Source of the DNA: Paenibacillus taichungensis
GTDB lineage: Bacteria; Bacillota; Bacilli; Paenibacillales; Paenibacillaceae
Assembly (NCBI RefSeq): GCF_003287275.1
Contig: NZ_QEVW01000006.1
Span: 662,346-726,345, forward strand
Reading direction: 5' to 3'
Length of the DNA stretch: 64,000 nucleotides
This document shows, piece by piece, positions 36,975 to 46,595 of this stretch. The stretch's first letter is position 1. Each line of letters opens with the position of its first letter. The notes below the pieces were generated by a model that saw only the letters and a program-made list of their open reading frames with translations, did no database searches and was not told the origin of the DNA. The position numbers and the translations under genes were made by a program.

Positions 36975-37728
36975 AAGAAATCACTTCCTTTGCGAGCTCT
37001 AAATAAACTTCAGCCCCTCGGGATCGAGGATCATACGTAATGATAGACTGACCATGAGAAGGTGCCTCACTAAGCCGCACATTGCGCGGAATAATGGTCT
37101 GATACACCTTTTGTTGGAAATACTTCTTCACTTCTTCAATCACTTGAATACCCAGATTCGTACGAGCATCAAACATCGTCAGCAATACTCCTTCAATCTG
37201 CAGGGATGTATTCAGATGTTTCTGCACCAAACGAACCGTGTTGAGCAACTGGCTCAACCCTTCGAGCGCATAATACTCACACTGAATCGGAATGATCACC
37301 GAATCGGAAGCTGTCAACGAGTTGATCGTTAACATGCCGAGGGAGGGTGGACAATCGATCAGTATGTAATCATAGTTTTTTTTCACCATGGCGAGTGATT
37401 TTTTCAGGCGGACTTCCCGTGATATCGTTGATACCAGTTCAATCTCGGCTCCGGCAAGCTGAATCGTTGCAGGTATGATATGAAGGCCTTCAATCTGAGT
37501 TTCCACAATCGCTTCTTGAGGAGGAACTTCATTAATGATGACATCATATATACAATTGGCCACATCTGCTTTGTTGATTCCGACTCCGCTGGTTGTATTC
37601 CCCTGGGGGTCAATATCGACAAGCAGCACCCTTTTCCCGAGCGAAGCCAGTCCTGCACCCAAGTTAACAGATGTCGTCGTTTTCCCCACACCGCCCTTTT
37701 GATTTGCTACGGCCATAATCTTAGACAA
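36967..37728 (-). CDS. parA: ParA/Soj ATPase
   Basis: A 253-residue deviant Walker ATPase that with ParB moves origins and regulates DnaA. Deviant Walker A KGGVGKTTT (about 11-19), DIDPQGN (about 39-45) and DCPPSLG (about 126-132) are present. TTG start (37726-37728) with AGGTGAAG just upstream. The stop codon of a 39-codon reading frame (37739-37858) lies within this ribosome-site region, so coupled translation is possible. Confidence 0.97.
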   Translation of the reverse strand: MSKIMAVANQKGGVGKTTTSVNLGAGLASLGKRVLLVDIDPQGNTTSGVGINKADVANCIYDVIINEVPPQEAIVETQIEGLHIIPATIQLAGAEIELVSTISREVRLKKSLAMVKKNYDYILIDCPPSLGMLTINSLTASDSVIIPIQCEYYALEGLSQLLNTVRLVQKHLNTSLQIEGVLLTMFDARTNLGIQVIEEVKKYFQQKVYQTIIPRNVRLSEAPSHGQSIITYDPRSRGAEVYLELAKEVISYE

Positions 37729-37738
37729 TTACTTCACC

Positions 37739-37858
37739 TCAAATAAAATAGGAGTCTTTTCTTGTAGGTTGTGAACTACAGTTAACAAAAAGCAGGTGGC
37801 TATCATCCACACAAACATCAACTACCGTTTCTTCATGGTGCTCTTCTACGCTGTTCAT
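37739..37858 (-). CDS. Possible 39-residue protein between noc and soj
   Basis: ATG 37856-37858 to TGA 37739-37741 encodes a 39-residue acidic/polar peptide beginning MNSVEEHHEETVVDVCVDDS, with two Cys and a hydrophobic LLFVNC patch. The stop lies within the soj ribosome-site region (TGAGGTGA), the classic coupling layout. Its own ribosome site (TTGAGAGTGG) is weak. I recognise no family. It may be a real small protein, a leader peptide, or chance. Confidence 0.3.
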   Translation of the reverse strand: MNSVEEHHEETVVDVCVDDSHLLFVNCSSQPTRKDSYFI

Positions 37859-37880
37859 GCCACTCTCAACTTTATAGACA

Positions 37881-37902
37881 GAAAAAGCGGCCCATTGCCG
37901 CC
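37881..37902 (-). terminator. Terminator after noc
   Basis: Minus strand GCGGC-AATGG-GCCGC followed by TTTTT, 12 nt after the noc stop. Transcription of soj-spo0J must therefore start in the short space after it, or depend on read-through. Confidence 0.75.
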
Positions 37903-37913
37903 TTAAGCTTCAA

Positions 37914-38732
37914 TTATTTGCGTTTCGGGATATGGATAACGATCTCGTAGTGGTCCTCATGGTCCGCTTCCTTGGTTTTGATATCTAGACCGGAGCCCGA
38001 TACCATATCAATGGATTGACGAATCGTATTAAGTGCAAGTCTAACGTCCTTCGTGAAGGAGATACGTTTGGATTTTTTGATCTTCGAGGATTCCTTGTAA
38101 AAGGCAACTCGTGCTTCCGTTTGTTTTACATTCAACTCTTTATCAATAATTTCGCCGAGCAATTTCATTTGCAACTCTTCCGTATCCAATGAAAGCAAAG
38201 CTCTGGCATGACGCTCCGAAATCTTACGTTCCATCAGTGCTGTCTTAATGCCTTCCGGTAGCTGTAACAACCGGATTTTGTTGGCGATCGTTGACTGGCT
38301 TTTACCTAATCGCTGCGCAAGACTTTCCTGTGTAAGTTGGTGCAGGTCAATCAATTTCTGATAAGCAACAGCCTCTTCAATTGAAGTGAGTCCTTCACGC
38401 TGCAGGTTTTCGATCAATGCGATGGACGCTGCCTGAGAGTCGTTGAATTCACGCACAATGGCCGGAATATGATCCAAGCCCAGTTTTCGAACTGCACGCC
38501 AGCGACGTTCCCCGGCGATAATCTCATATGATCCATTTCGTACGCGGACGACAATCGGTTGTATAACTCCATGTGTCTTGATCGTCTGCAACAACTCATC
38601 AATTTTATCATCATCAAAAATAGTACGGGGTTGATATGGGCTGCTCACAATTTCATTGACCGGAATTTGTTTAATCTCATCTCCGTTATTGCGCTCCGCC
38701 AAACCAAACAACTTCGAAAATTGTTCTTTCAT
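37914..38732 (-). CDS. noc: Nucleoid occlusion protein Noc
   Basis: A 272-residue ParB paralogue that binds its own sites, spreads with CTP and keeps the division ring off the nucleoid. [21 protein letters not shown] and GERRWRAV are the ParB-like motifs; the position between rsmG and soj and the [11 protein letters not shown] start (membrane-targeting amphipathic helix) identify Noc rather than Spo0J. Start ATG 38730-38732 with AGGTGG 11 nt upstream; a GTG at 38745-38747 is an alternative. Own terminator downstream. Confidence 0.95.
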   Translation of the reverse strand: MKEQFSKLFGLAERNNGDEIKQIPVNEIVSSPYQPRTIFDDDKIDELLQTIKTHGVIQPIVVRVRNGSYEIIAGERRWRAVRKLGLDHIPAIVREFNDSQAASIALIENLQREGLTSIEEAVAYQKLIDLHQLTQESLAQRLGKSQSTIANKIRLLQLPEGIKTALMERKISERHARALLSLDTEELQMKLLGEIIDKELNVKQTEARVAFYKESSKIKKSKRISFTKDVRLALNTIRQSIDMVSGSGLDIKTKEADHEDHYEIVIHIPKRK

Positions 38733-39373
38733 TCCGTATATTACCACCTAGTTTCGTAATAGCTCCCGCAAAGTTGCAGGTGCTTCTTATTCAATATGCG
38801 ACTCTTCCAAATGCTGTCGTTCTTCGAATAAGTTTTGCCTTCCATGACGCCATCTGTAAACCTATACAATAAAGCTCAAAAATCTATCTATACATATAAT
38901 CTATGATCTCTGTAATCCAGGACCGGATACTTCTATTCTATCATCTTTTCTTCCATAATCCTATGTTTACCTATTCTTTAAACTCTTCTAATTTTCCTGC
39001 TTTTTCTTCACGAACATTAGCCATATGATTGCTTATACACAATAAGATATAGAGAATCTCTGCAGACAGGACCTGCTCCTAGTAGCTACGCTGTGTGCTC
39101 GTTTAATACCATTTATAAATGGATTTTCATAAGATTGCCTCAGTGGCGGAATAACCTCTTTCTTACGTGTCTTTCAATTCTATATCTACTACTATTGCCG
39201 ATGCTCTTTCTCTATCCATAGGAAAGTTAATGGCCTTCATTCAAAGAATAGCTTTAACAATAAAAATGATGTTTCATCAAGATGAATTTCTACGCTAATA
39301 AATTTATTATCGATTCTGTTTTTCTCTGCTCTATGTAATTGGGATGTAGATGCTATGTATACTAGATAAAATT
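38733..39373. other. 640-bp non-coding region between rsmG terminator and noc
   Basis: AT-rich, with stops in all frames and no credible gene, tRNA or repeat. In many Bacilli noc follows rsmG closely, so this spacer is long. It should contain the noc promoter; a TTTAAA-N17-ATTATG and a TAGAAT on the minus strand are weak candidates only. Confidence 0.5.
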
Positions 39374-39413
39374 CAAAACAAAAAGAGGATGTTTCACGTG
39401 AAACATCCTCTTT
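39374..39413 (-). terminator. rsmG operon terminator built on a 32-bp palindrome
   Basis: A perfect palindrome of 16-bp arms (39382-39413; arm AAAGAGGATGTTTCAC) followed on the minus strand by TTGTTTTGAAT after CTCTTTTT. It lies 82 nt after the rsmG stop. The centre of the stem is a perfect parS site. Confidence 0.8.
39390..39405. promoter_or_regulatory. Perfect parS site within the rsmG terminator stem
   Basis: TGTTTCACGTGAAACA, the fully palindromic parS. ParB bound here would sit on the DNA that encodes the terminator hairpin. Confidence 0.95.
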
Positions 39414-39494
39414 GCTCTTATCCTAAGTTCTTCATTAAATAAACGAAGATTGATCTTCTTACCTTTTTAAATATATACGATGTTACACCAAGAA

Positions 39495-40217
39495 CTATAC
39501 CAAAGGTGTTTTTAGTGGTGTTCCTGGTTTACGTGGATATTTAAATGGCGTCTTATCAAATTTTTGAATCAGAATGATATGACGCGCCGACTCTTCAACG
39601 GGTAGCTGGAACGGATGGACTGCTTTCACCCGTCCTTTCAGCTGGTTAAAACTGAATTCAGCTTCCTTCATTTCTTCGCGCGGGTCTCCACCCTTCATTG
39701 CAGCGAATAATCCACTTTTACGAACAAAGGGCAGACAGAATTCGTTAAGCACCGCTAGTTTAGCAACTGCACGCGCAGTAACAAGGTCGTAGCTGTCTCG
39801 ATATCCTTCTTTGCGTCCAAGTTCCTCCGCACGACCATGAATCAATTCTACGTCGGTCAGGCCGAGTGTATCTACAAGATGCTGCAGAAAGCCAATACGT
39901 TTATTTAAGGAATCAATGATCGTCAGCTTGATATGCGGAAAACAAATTTTAAGCGGTAGGCCCGGGAACCCAGCCCCTGAACCAATGTCTGCTAGTTTGT
40001 TTACCTTCGACATATCTGTATAAAACGCCAGCGATATTGAATCATAGAAATGCTTTGTATATACTTGTTCACGTTCAGTAATCCCGGTTAGATTCATCTT
40101 TTCATTCCAAGCTACCAGCTCCTGAAAATATAACTCGAATTGCTCCAACTGGCGTTCATCCAGCTCCAATCCATGTTTCTTCAGGCGCCGTTGTAGCTGC
40201 TGTTGAATATCGTCCAT
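39495..40217 (-). CDS. rsmG: 16S rRNA m7G527 methyltransferase RsmG (GidB)
   Basis: A 240-residue SAM-dependent methyltransferase that methylates G527 (E. coli numbering) of 16S rRNA. WNEKMNLTGI near residue 38 and the SAM-binding DIGSGAGFPGLPLKI (about 77-91) are conserved, as is TARAVAKL. The C-terminus is slightly extended and basic. Its ATG overlaps the mnmG stop by one base. Loss of this gene gives low-level streptomycin resistance in many bacteria. Confidence 0.97.
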   Translation of the reverse strand: MDDIQQQLQRRLKKHGLELDERQLEQFELYFQELVAWNEKMNLTGITEREQVYTKHFYDSISLAFYTDMSKVNKLADIGSGAGFPGLPLKICFPHIKLTIIDSLNKRIGFLQHLVDTLGLTDVELIHGRAEELGRKEGYRDSYDLVTARAVAKLAVLNEFCLPFVRKSGLFAAMKGGDPREEMKEAEFSFNQLKGRVKAVHPFQLPVEESARHIILIQKFDKTPFKYPRKPGTPLKTPLV

Positions 40218-42106
40218 TATTGTCCCCTTGCTGCGGTTACACGGTTATAATGCTCCAGGTAAACCAGCAGAATGGAGATATCCGCAGGAGTAACCCCGGC
40301 AATACGGGACGCCTGTCCTATCGAGATTGGACGAATGGTAGCGAGCTTCTGCTTTGCTTCCATAGCAAGGCCATGAATTTCGTCATATATAATCGTGTCC
40401 GGAATTTTCTTTTTCTCCATTTTTTGCAAACGTTCCACGTGGATCAATTGTTTCTCAATATAACCCGCATATTTAATTTGAATTTCCACTTGCTCTTTCA
40501 TGTCAGCGGTCAGTTCCACCTCGGAAGGTGAGATCTGCTCAATCCAGTCATACCCGATCTCTGGGCGGCGCATCAATGTCAGAAGTGTGCTTCCATCCTG
40601 AATCGGTGTAGAACCGATCTCTTCCAGCTTCGGATTCACTTCGACAGGGCGAACTTTGGCTGCCTTCAGACGATTCACTTCCTGTTCTACTTTTGCCTTT
40701 TTGTCCAGGAATTTAGCATAACGTTCATCAGGAATCAGACCAATATCATGACCAATTTCCGTCAAACGCATATCGGCATTATCATGACGAAGCAACAAAC
40801 GATATTCTGCACGAGAAGTCAGCAGACGATAAGGTTCATTCGTACCTTTGGTTACGAGATCATCGATCAGTACACCAATGTACCCTTGGGAGCGATCAAG
40901 TACAACAGGCTCTTTACCCTGTACTTTACGTGCAGCATTGATGCCTGCCATTACGCCTTGTCCTGCCGCTTCTTCATACCCGGAGGTACCATTAATCTGC
41001 CCTGCTGTGAACAGACCTGGAAGGCGTTTCGTTTCAAGTGAAGGCCACAGTTGTGTTGGCACCATCGCATCATATTCAATAGCGTAGCCATTACGCATCA
41101 TTTCTACTTTTTCCATACCCGGGATAGAACGCAGCACTGCCAATTGGACATCCTCTGGCAGACTTGTAGACAGACCTTGTACATAGTATTCCGATGTGTT
41201 TTTGCCTTCTGGCTCAAGGAAAATCTGATGCTTCGGTTTGTCGCTGAAACGCACAATTTTGTCCTCAATCGATGGGCAATAACGCGGTCCCGTTCCTTCA
41301 ATAACACCTGAGAACATCGGTGCACGGTGGAGGTTGTCATTAATAATCTGGTGTGTCTCCACAGACGTATACGTCAACCAGCAAGGCAGTTGCTCATTAT
41401 CGGAAGATTCCGTTTCATAAGAAAAGAACTTCGGTTTGTCATCACCTGGCTGAATTTCCGTTTTGCTAAAATCAATCGTATCCTTATGCACGCGCGGTGG
41501 TGTACCTGTTTTAAAACGAACCAGGTCGAAACCAAGCTCACGCAGATGTTCGGATAACTTAAGGGAGGGCTGTTGATTATTCGGGCCACTCTCGTACATT
41601 AACTCACCCATAATTACTTTACCGCGCAGATACGTACCTGTTGTCAAAACAACGGCTTTAGCCCGGTACTCTGTGCCCGTCTGAGTAACCACACCTACGC
41701 ACTGTCCATCTTCAACGATCAGCCGATCAACCATGCCTTGACGCATCGTCAGGTTGCGTTCATTCTCCATCGTTTCTTTCATCGTATGTTGGTAAGAGAA
41801 TTTATCAGCCTGAGCACGAAGTGCATGCACAGCAGGCCCTTTACCTGTGTTGAGCATTCGCATCTGAATAAAGGTCTTATCGATGTTGCGTCCCATTTCT
41901 CCACCAAGTGCATCAATCTCACGGACCACATGTCCTTTTGCCGGTCCCCCAATAGATGGGTTACAAGGCATGAAGGCAACCATATCCAGATTGATTGTAA
42001 TCATCAGTGTTTTCGAACCCATACGGGCTGCAGCCAGTGCCGATTCCACACCAGCATGTCCTGCCCCAACGACAATTACATCATAACTTCCGCCATCAAA
42101 AGCCAT
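40217..42106 (-). CDS. mnmG: tRNA uridine-5-carboxymethylaminomethyl modification enzyme MnmG (GidA)
   Basis: A 629-residue FAD enzyme that with MnmE makes the cmnm5 group on U34 of several tRNAs. The FAD motif [19 protein letters not shown] (about 11-29), the [12 protein letters not shown] segment, and the C-terminal helical MnmE-binding domain (from about 560, [22 protein letters not shown]) are present. Length is standard. AGGAGG precedes the ATG. A 221-bp spacer holding a TCAATTTT/AAAATTGA hairpin separates it from mnmE. Confidence 0.98.
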   Translation of the reverse strand: MAFDGGSYDVIVVGAGHAGVESALAAARMGSKTLMITINLDMVAFMPCNPSIGGPAKGHVVREIDALGGEMGRNIDKTFIQMRMLNTGKGPAVHALRAQADKFSYQHTMKETMENERNLTMRQGMVDRLIVEDGQCVGVVTQTGTEYRAKAVVLTTGTYLRGKVIMGELMYESGPNNQQPSLKLSEHLRELGFDLVRFKTGTPPRVHKDTIDFSKTEIQPGDDKPKFFSYETESSDNEQLPCWLTYTSVETHQIINDNLHRAPMFSGVIEGTGPRYCPSIEDKIVRFSDKPKHQIFLEPEGKNTSEYYVQGLSTSLPEDVQLAVLRSIPGMEKVEMMRNGYAIEYDAMVPTQLWPSLETKRLPGLFTAGQINGTSGYEEAAGQGVMAGINAARKVQGKEPVVLDRSQGYIGVLIDDLVTKGTNEPYRLLTSRAEYRLLLRHDNADMRLTEIGHDIGLIPDERYAKFLDKKAKVEQEVNRLKAAKVRPVEVNPKLEEIGSTPIQDGSTLLTLMRRPEIGYDWIEQISPSEVELTADMKEQVEIQIKYAGYIEKQLIHVERLQKMEKKKIPDTIIYDEIHGLAMEAKQKLATIRPISIGQASRIAGVTPADISILLVYLEHYNRVTAARGQ

Positions 42107-42327
42107 TCCAGTTTACCTCCTTTTTGCCGCCGCACGCCTAAATTCATGCAAACGATCAATTTTTTGTAAAATTGACGAAACACACTCCGCACTCAGTGGA
42201 ATGCATTTCAATCTATATTAAGCCATCAAGTCTATAGGTACTTCAGACATATTCGCGGATTCTTTGACCACCCACAGATGGACTTTATTATCATACTACT
42301 TTTCAGCGCCGGTATGTTTATTAGGTG

Positions 42328-43704
42328 TTATTTTCCGAGGCAGAATTGAGAGAAAATTTGATCAATCAACGCATCATGTGCTGTATCGCCCACGATCTCA
42401 CCCAGCTGCTCCCATGCCAGACGAACATCGATCTGGATCATATCAATGGGAATCAGCTGCTCTGCCGCTTCATAGGCATCAATAAGCGACTGCTTCGCTT
42501 TTTTGAGCAAAGCAATATGACGCACATTGCTGACATACGTCAGGTCAGCCGACTCCAGCTTGCCACTGAAGAACAACGTCGAGATGGCATCTTCCAATCG
42601 GTCCACGCCCAGATCATCTTTCACCGACATCGGAACAAGCCGTTCCTCAGGGATATAACGGAGCAGCACTTCGCGGTCCACCTGCGGCGCTAAGTCCATT
42701 TTATTCATAATAATAATTGATTGTCTACCGCGGATTTGTTCCAATAATTCAATCTCGTCCTCATGCAATGGCTCCGCAGCATTGATAACCATCAATAACA
42801 GATCAGCCTCATTCACAGCAGAACGAGAGCGCTCCACCCCAATCTTCTCCACGACATCCATCGTTTCCCGAATACCTGCCGTATCGAGCAGTTTGAGCGG
42901 TATATTGTTAATTGTAACAAATTCCTCAATGACGTCACGCGTTGTACCTGGAATGTCCGTTACAATTGCGCGGTTGTCCTGGGCCAACGTATTGAGCAAT
43001 GATGACTTCCCTACATTTGGCCGACCTACGATTGCAGTTGTGATGCCTTCACGCAATATCTTGCCTTGCTCTGCTGTCACCAGCAATTTATCAATTTCAG
43101 TCATGACCTGACTGGATTTTTCTTTAATAAATTCAGATGTTAGGGACTCTACATCATGCTCAGGATAATCGATATTGACTTCAATATGAGCAAGCGTCTC
43201 CACCAGCGTGTATCTCAGCTCGCGCAGCTTGGACGATAATTTGCCCTCCACCTGCTTGAGTGCAACGGAGAACGCCCGATCGGATTTGGAACGAATGAGA
43301 TCCATGACCCCTTCCGCCTGGGACAGATCAATCCGTCCATTGAGAAAAGCACGCTTTGTGAACTCCCCAGGTTCGGCGAGGCGAATATCGAGCTGCAACA
43401 ACAGATCCATTACTCGCTTAACCGACACCACTCCGCCATGGGCGCTAATCTCTACGACATCCTCTGTTGTGAAGGAACGTGGTGCACGCATCACCGTAAC
43501 CAATACTTCCTCTATCTTCTCTCCAGTCCCCGGATCTACAATATGACCGTAATGAACCGTGTGGGATGCTGCCTGTGTTAGTGGGGTTTTGCTGCGAAAA
43601 ATCTTCTCCGTCTCCGACACCGCATCCGGGCCGCTCACCCGGATTACAGCGATACCCGCTTCTCCGACCGCTGTTGATATCGCTGTAATCGTATCACTAA
43701 TCAT
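42328..43704 (-). CDS. mnmE: tRNA modification GTPase MnmE (TrmE)
   Basis: A 458-residue potassium-activated GTPase. The N-terminal folate-binding domain (1-120), a helical domain, the inserted G domain with GRPNVGKSSLLN (about 228-239), DIPGTTRD, DTAGIRET and NKMD, and the C-terminal FCLGK with the catalytic cysteine at the expected place. Acts with MnmG on U34 of tRNA. ATG with GGAGAG upstream. Confidence 0.98.
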   Translation of the reverse strand: MISDTITAISTAVGEAGIAVIRVSGPDAVSETEKIFRSKTPLTQAASHTVHYGHIVDPGTGEKIEEVLVTVMRAPRSFTTEDVVEISAHGGVVSVKRVMDLLLQLDIRLAEPGEFTKRAFLNGRIDLSQAEGVMDLIRSKSDRAFSVALKQVEGKLSSKLRELRYTLVETLAHIEVNIDYPEHDVESLTSEFIKEKSSQVMTEIDKLLVTAEQGKILREGITTAIVGRPNVGKSSLLNTLAQDNRAIVTDIPGTTRDVIEEFVTINNIPLKLLDTAGIRETMDVVEKIGVERSRSAVNEADLLLMVINAAEPLHEDEIELLEQIRGRQSIIIMNKMDLAPQVDREVLLRYIPEERLVPMSVKDDLGVDRLEDAISTLFFSGKLESADLTYVSNVRHIALLKKAKQSLIDAYEAAEQLIPIDMIQIDVRLAWEQLGEIVGDTAHDALIDQIFSQFCLGK

Positions 43705-43863
43705 CGTTATCTCTCCTTGCTCTATTTTAAAATTGCGCCCCTCAGGACGCTATATGAATTTCTATATATAGTTCAGTTGTCCGGTTGCACTACAACGCAT
43801 CTTTCCGGTCTTGATATAGCATTTTTGTAGTCGCTCTTCCGTTTTGGAAAAGTACTTCTGTAC

Positions 43864-43904
43864 GAAAAAAGCAATGGCTTCTGCACCGGGCAGGAAGCCA
43901 TTGC
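43864..43904 (-). terminator. Terminator after jag
   Basis: Minus strand GCAATGGCTTC...GAAGCCATTGC (perfect 11-bp stem) followed by TTTTTT, 16 nt after the jag stop. It separates yidC-jag from mnmE. Confidence 0.92.
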
Positions 43905-43919
43905 GTCTTCAATTTCGTG

Positions 43920-44621
43920 TTATTTCGTCGTAATAACCACGCGCCGATTAGGCTCCTCGCCCTTGCTGTATGTCTTAATCTGCGAGTGATTTTGCAATTT
44001 CGCATGAATGACTTTGCGTTCGAGTGGTGGCATTGGCTCCAGCACAACTTCCTTACCAGTGCGAATAGCCTGTCCAGCCAAACGTTCAGCCAGATCCTCC
44101 AGCGTCTTGCGTCGACGTTGACGGAAATTCTCTGCATCAAGTACGATGCGGACGAAGCTTTCCGAATAACGATTTGCTACAATGTTCGTTAAATATTGAA
44201 GGGCATCCAGAGTCTGTCCACGTCTGCCAATAATCATGCCCAGGTCTTCACCGGCAATATTGAAGATATGTCCATCACGCTGTTTTTTGATATGCACTTC
44301 AACATCCAGTCCCATACCTGCTGCCACTTCTTTTAAGAAAGCAGCCGCTTCCTCATAGGGATTTTTAGCAGCCACACCCTCAAGTGTTGCTTCAACCTGA
44401 GGTATATGTGCGGCCGGCTTGATCGGCTGTAAAACAGGTTCGGGCAGCGGCAGAAGTTTCACTTCCACTTTAGCGGCCTTAACCCCGATCAAACCCAGGA
44501 ATCCTTTTGACGGCTGCTCTAACACTTGTATCTCGACCTTGTCCCGGCTCACGCCAAGCTCAGCCAATCCTTGGTTTACAGCATCTTCAACGGTTTTTCC
44601 TGACGCAATGACTTTGGTCAT
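43920..44621 (-). CDS. jag: Jag/KhpB RNA-binding protein (SpoIIIJ-associated)
   Basis: A 233-residue protein with the Jag-N domain (1-52, KTVEDAVNQGLAELGVSRDKVEIQVLEQPSKGFLG), a linker, a KH domain (about 90-160, with IIGRRGQTLDALQYL) and an R3H domain (about 165-228, ending in RRVVITTK). It binds RNA and is linked to cell elongation and sporulation control. Overlaps the yidC stop by 4 bp, the standard arrangement. Confidence 0.97.
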   Translation of the reverse strand: MTKVIASGKTVEDAVNQGLAELGVSRDKVEIQVLEQPSKGFLGLIGVKAAKVEVKLLPLPEPVLQPIKPAAHIPQVEATLEGVAAKNPYEEAAAFLKEVAAGMGLDVEVHIKKQRDGHIFNIAGEDLGMIIGRRGQTLDALQYLTNIVANRYSESFVRIVLDAENFRQRRRKTLEDLAERLAGQAIRTGKEVVLEPMPPLERKVIHAKLQNHSQIKTYSKGEEPNRRVVITTK

Positions 44622-45502
44622 TTCGATTTTTTGGCCCCTTTCGAACCTTTTCCAGAGACAGTTGCCTTGCCACCGTTTTTGCGTTTAGCTCCATTTCCAT
44701 TTTTGGAAGAGCTGGTCTGCTTCACGTTGACCTCAGCCACGACTTTATCATTATTCCGGTAAAGGAAATAGTTTTGCACGATCGTGTAGATGTTACTGTA
44801 GAACCAGTACAGTGGCAACGCAGCTGGGAACTGATACGACATAACGAAGATCAATATCGGGTACACCCACAGCATGAATTGCATCGGTCCAACCTGTTGT
44901 GCAGGGTTCATGCGCATCATCATCCACGTTTGAACGAATGTAGTGATGGCTGCCAGCACTGGCAAAATAAACAGGTGATCGGGTGATCCGAGTTGTAGCC
45001 ACAAGAAATCATGTGTTCTCAGACTGGAGTTTCCGTAAATTGAGTTATAAAGTGCGATGTAAATCGGCATCTGAATGATAAGCGGCAGACAACCGGCCAT
45101 CGGATTAACTTTGTTCTCCTGAAACAACTTCATTGTTTCTTGCTGAACTTTCTCAGGTGTATCTTTATACTTGGCTTGAATTTCTTTCAATTGCGGCTGA
45201 ATAGCTTGCATCGCCTTGGAACTGCGAACCTGCTTCATTGTCAGCGGCAAGATTAACGTCCGTACAATTAACACCATGACAAGGACGGCCAGTCCATATT
45301 CACCGTTAAACCAGTTGGCAAATGTATCGAGCGCCAGTGAGAACCAATAAATAACATTGGCTTGCCAAAAAGAATCACTATTCTTCAGATCTTCCGTAGT
45401 AACCCCCGAACCTTGCGGAGTACACCCGGCTAGTACAGTGACCATTGCAATGACTGCAATGAGGAGAATCCACTTCCCCTTTGATGTCTTCAATCGCGAC
45501 AC
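44618..45502 (-). CDS. yidC: Membrane protein insertase YidC/SpoIIIJ
   Basis: A 294-residue Oxa1-family insertase. Lipoprotein signal with VLAGC (Cys27), then five TMs (about 55-75, 83-103, 150-170, 190-210, 220-240). A conserved Arg in LVMVLIVRTLILPLT (about residue 81) lies in the hydrophilic groove. SpoIIIJ is needed for sporulation stage III in Bacillus. GTG start (45500-45502) with AGAGGGG upstream. C-terminal tail is basic. Confidence 0.97.
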   Translation of the reverse strand: MSRLKTSKGKWILLIAVIAMVTVLAGCTPQGSGVTTEDLKNSDSFWQANVIYWFSLALDTFANWFNGEYGLAVLVMVLIVRTLILPLTMKQVRSSKAMQAIQPQLKEIQAKYKDTPEKVQQETMKLFQENKVNPMAGCLPLIIQMPIYIALYNSIYGNSSLRTHDFLWLQLGSPDHLFILPVLAAITTFVQTWMMMRMNPAQQVGPMQFMLWVYPILIFVMSYQFPAALPLYWFYSNIYTIVQNYFLYRNNDKVVAEVNVKQTSSSKNGNGAKRKNGGKATVSGKGSKGAKKSK

Positions 45503-45576
45503 TTCATAACCCCTCTCTTAACCATTCCATTCCACCGTAAATCATACCATAATTAGGAGGACAAATAAACCGAAGC

Positions 45577-45927
45577 TTACCGCTTGCCCGACTTCAAAAG
45601 AGAGCCTTTGCGCATCGCATGCAGCAGGCTTTTTTCCATATCCTTATAGGACATGTCCAATGCACCTTTTCTGACAATAAAGATCAGATCCATCTGCGTG
45701 ACAATCTCTTGCTCGTGATGACGTACGATTTCCTTAATCATGCGTCTCATCCGGTTGCGTACGACAGCGTTTCCGATTTTCTTGCTGCAGGACACACCCA
45801 CTCGGAATTGTTCTGTATCTTTACGACGACAGCCATACACCACAAACTGATGATTGGCAAACGATTTCCCATACCGGTATACGCGGCTAAAGTCCGCCCG
45901 GTTTCGTAAACGCAGTCTTTTATACAC
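45577..45927 (-). CDS. rnpA: Ribonuclease P protein component
   Basis: A 116-residue basic protein that assists the RNA subunit in 5' maturation of tRNA. LRLRNRADFSRVYRYGKS and the RNR motif segment VRNRMRRMIKEIVR (about 56-69) are conserved. GTG start (45925-45927) with AAGGAG seven nt upstream. Unusually, a 315-bp spacer containing the rpmH terminator lies between it and rpmH. Confidence 0.96.
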   Translation of the reverse strand: MYKRLRLRNRADFSRVYRYGKSFANHQFVVYGCRRKDTEQFRVGVSCSKKIGNAVVRNRMRRMIKEIVRHHEQEIVTQMDLIFIVRKGALDMSYKDMEKSLLHAMRKGSLLKSGKR

Positions 45928-46206
45928 GGCGCTTCTCCTTGCTGTTTTCCACCAACATTATTGACGAAGGCTCATTACTGATTTAGTATAGGCTTTCTTG
46001 AATAACGATAAACCGTCTTGGCGGCAACTTCATTTGGGATGATTGTTGATCAGTCATTTCAACTGAACAAACATTCATCCTTATATAAGGAACGTTTTCG
46101 AAAAAACGGACATCTCATTCATTAAACATAAATGTGTACTTATGCTTTTGCGCAGCCAATTCAGACCTGACCTTTACCAGCATCCAGTCTGAAATGACCT
46201 ATTTAA
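45928..46206. other. Spacer between rpmH and rnpA with palindromes
   Basis: About 280 bp without a gene. It contains the 14-bp perfect palindrome TCCTTATATAAGGA (46078-46091) and the 7-bp inverted repeat TTCAGAC (46160-46166) / GTCTGAA (46187-46193). Since rpmH has its own terminator, an rnpA promoter must lie here; TTTATC-N16-TATACT on the minus strand is a weak candidate. Confidence 0.45.
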
Positions 46207-46233
46207 GAAAAAAAAGACCACCTCGGTGGTCTT
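46207..46233 (-). terminator. Terminator after rpmH
   Basis: Minus strand AAGACCACC-GA-GGTGGTCTT followed by eight T residues. Unlike most Bacilli, rpmH is thus cut off from rnpA. Confidence 0.9.
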
Positions 46234-46242
46234 CACATGCAT

Positions 46243-46377
46243 TTAAGCACTCAGGACTTTACGGCCTTTAAGGCGACGTGCAGCCAGAACTTTACGTCCG
46301 TTGCTCGTGCTCATTCTTTTCCGGAAACCATGAACTTTTTTACGTTTGCTAACGTTCGGTTTGAATGTAGGTCTCAA
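46243..46377 (-). CDS. rpmH: 50S ribosomal protein L34
   Basis: The 44-residue protein [20 protein letters not shown]... ending [11 protein letters not shown]. The start is TTG 46375-46377 with GAGGAGGTG at proper spacing; longer in-frame extension is untranslated leader. L34 is buried in the large subunit. A clear promoter lies about 75-100 nt upstream. It marks the left border of the origin region. Confidence 0.97.
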   Translation of the reverse strand: MRPTFKPNVSKRKKVHGFRKRMSTSNGRKVLAARRLKGRKVLSA

Positions 46378-46450
46378 TGTATTGCACCTCCTCACAAGGA
46401 AATACTTATGTGATGAATCACTTTCATCTTCACAGAAAACACCTTTATAC

Positions 46451-46479
46451 ATTTAACCATGAACACCTGGAAAAGTCAA
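46451..46479 (-). promoter_or_regulatory. rpmH promoter
   Basis: Minus strand TTGACT (46474-46479), 17-nt spacer, TTAAAT (46451-46456). Confidence 0.65.
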
Positions 46480-46595
46480 CTGCGAGCCACTTGCCTCCCT
46501 TCTCCTTTTAATGCCTATTCCACCCTACCTAAACGACCATGGATGCGTTCTCCTGTTTATAACCTTCATAAAGCATCAATCAGAGGCTCCAAAAG

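Noticed and set aside
40433..40448. parS-like CGTTCCACGTGGATCA in mnmG
   Set aside because: Three mismatches to consensus; only the CACGTG core fits.
42156..42175. TCAATTTT/AAAATTGA hairpin between mnmE and mnmG as a terminator
   Set aside because: AT-only stem with no T-tract; too weak for termination. Mentioned only as a structure.
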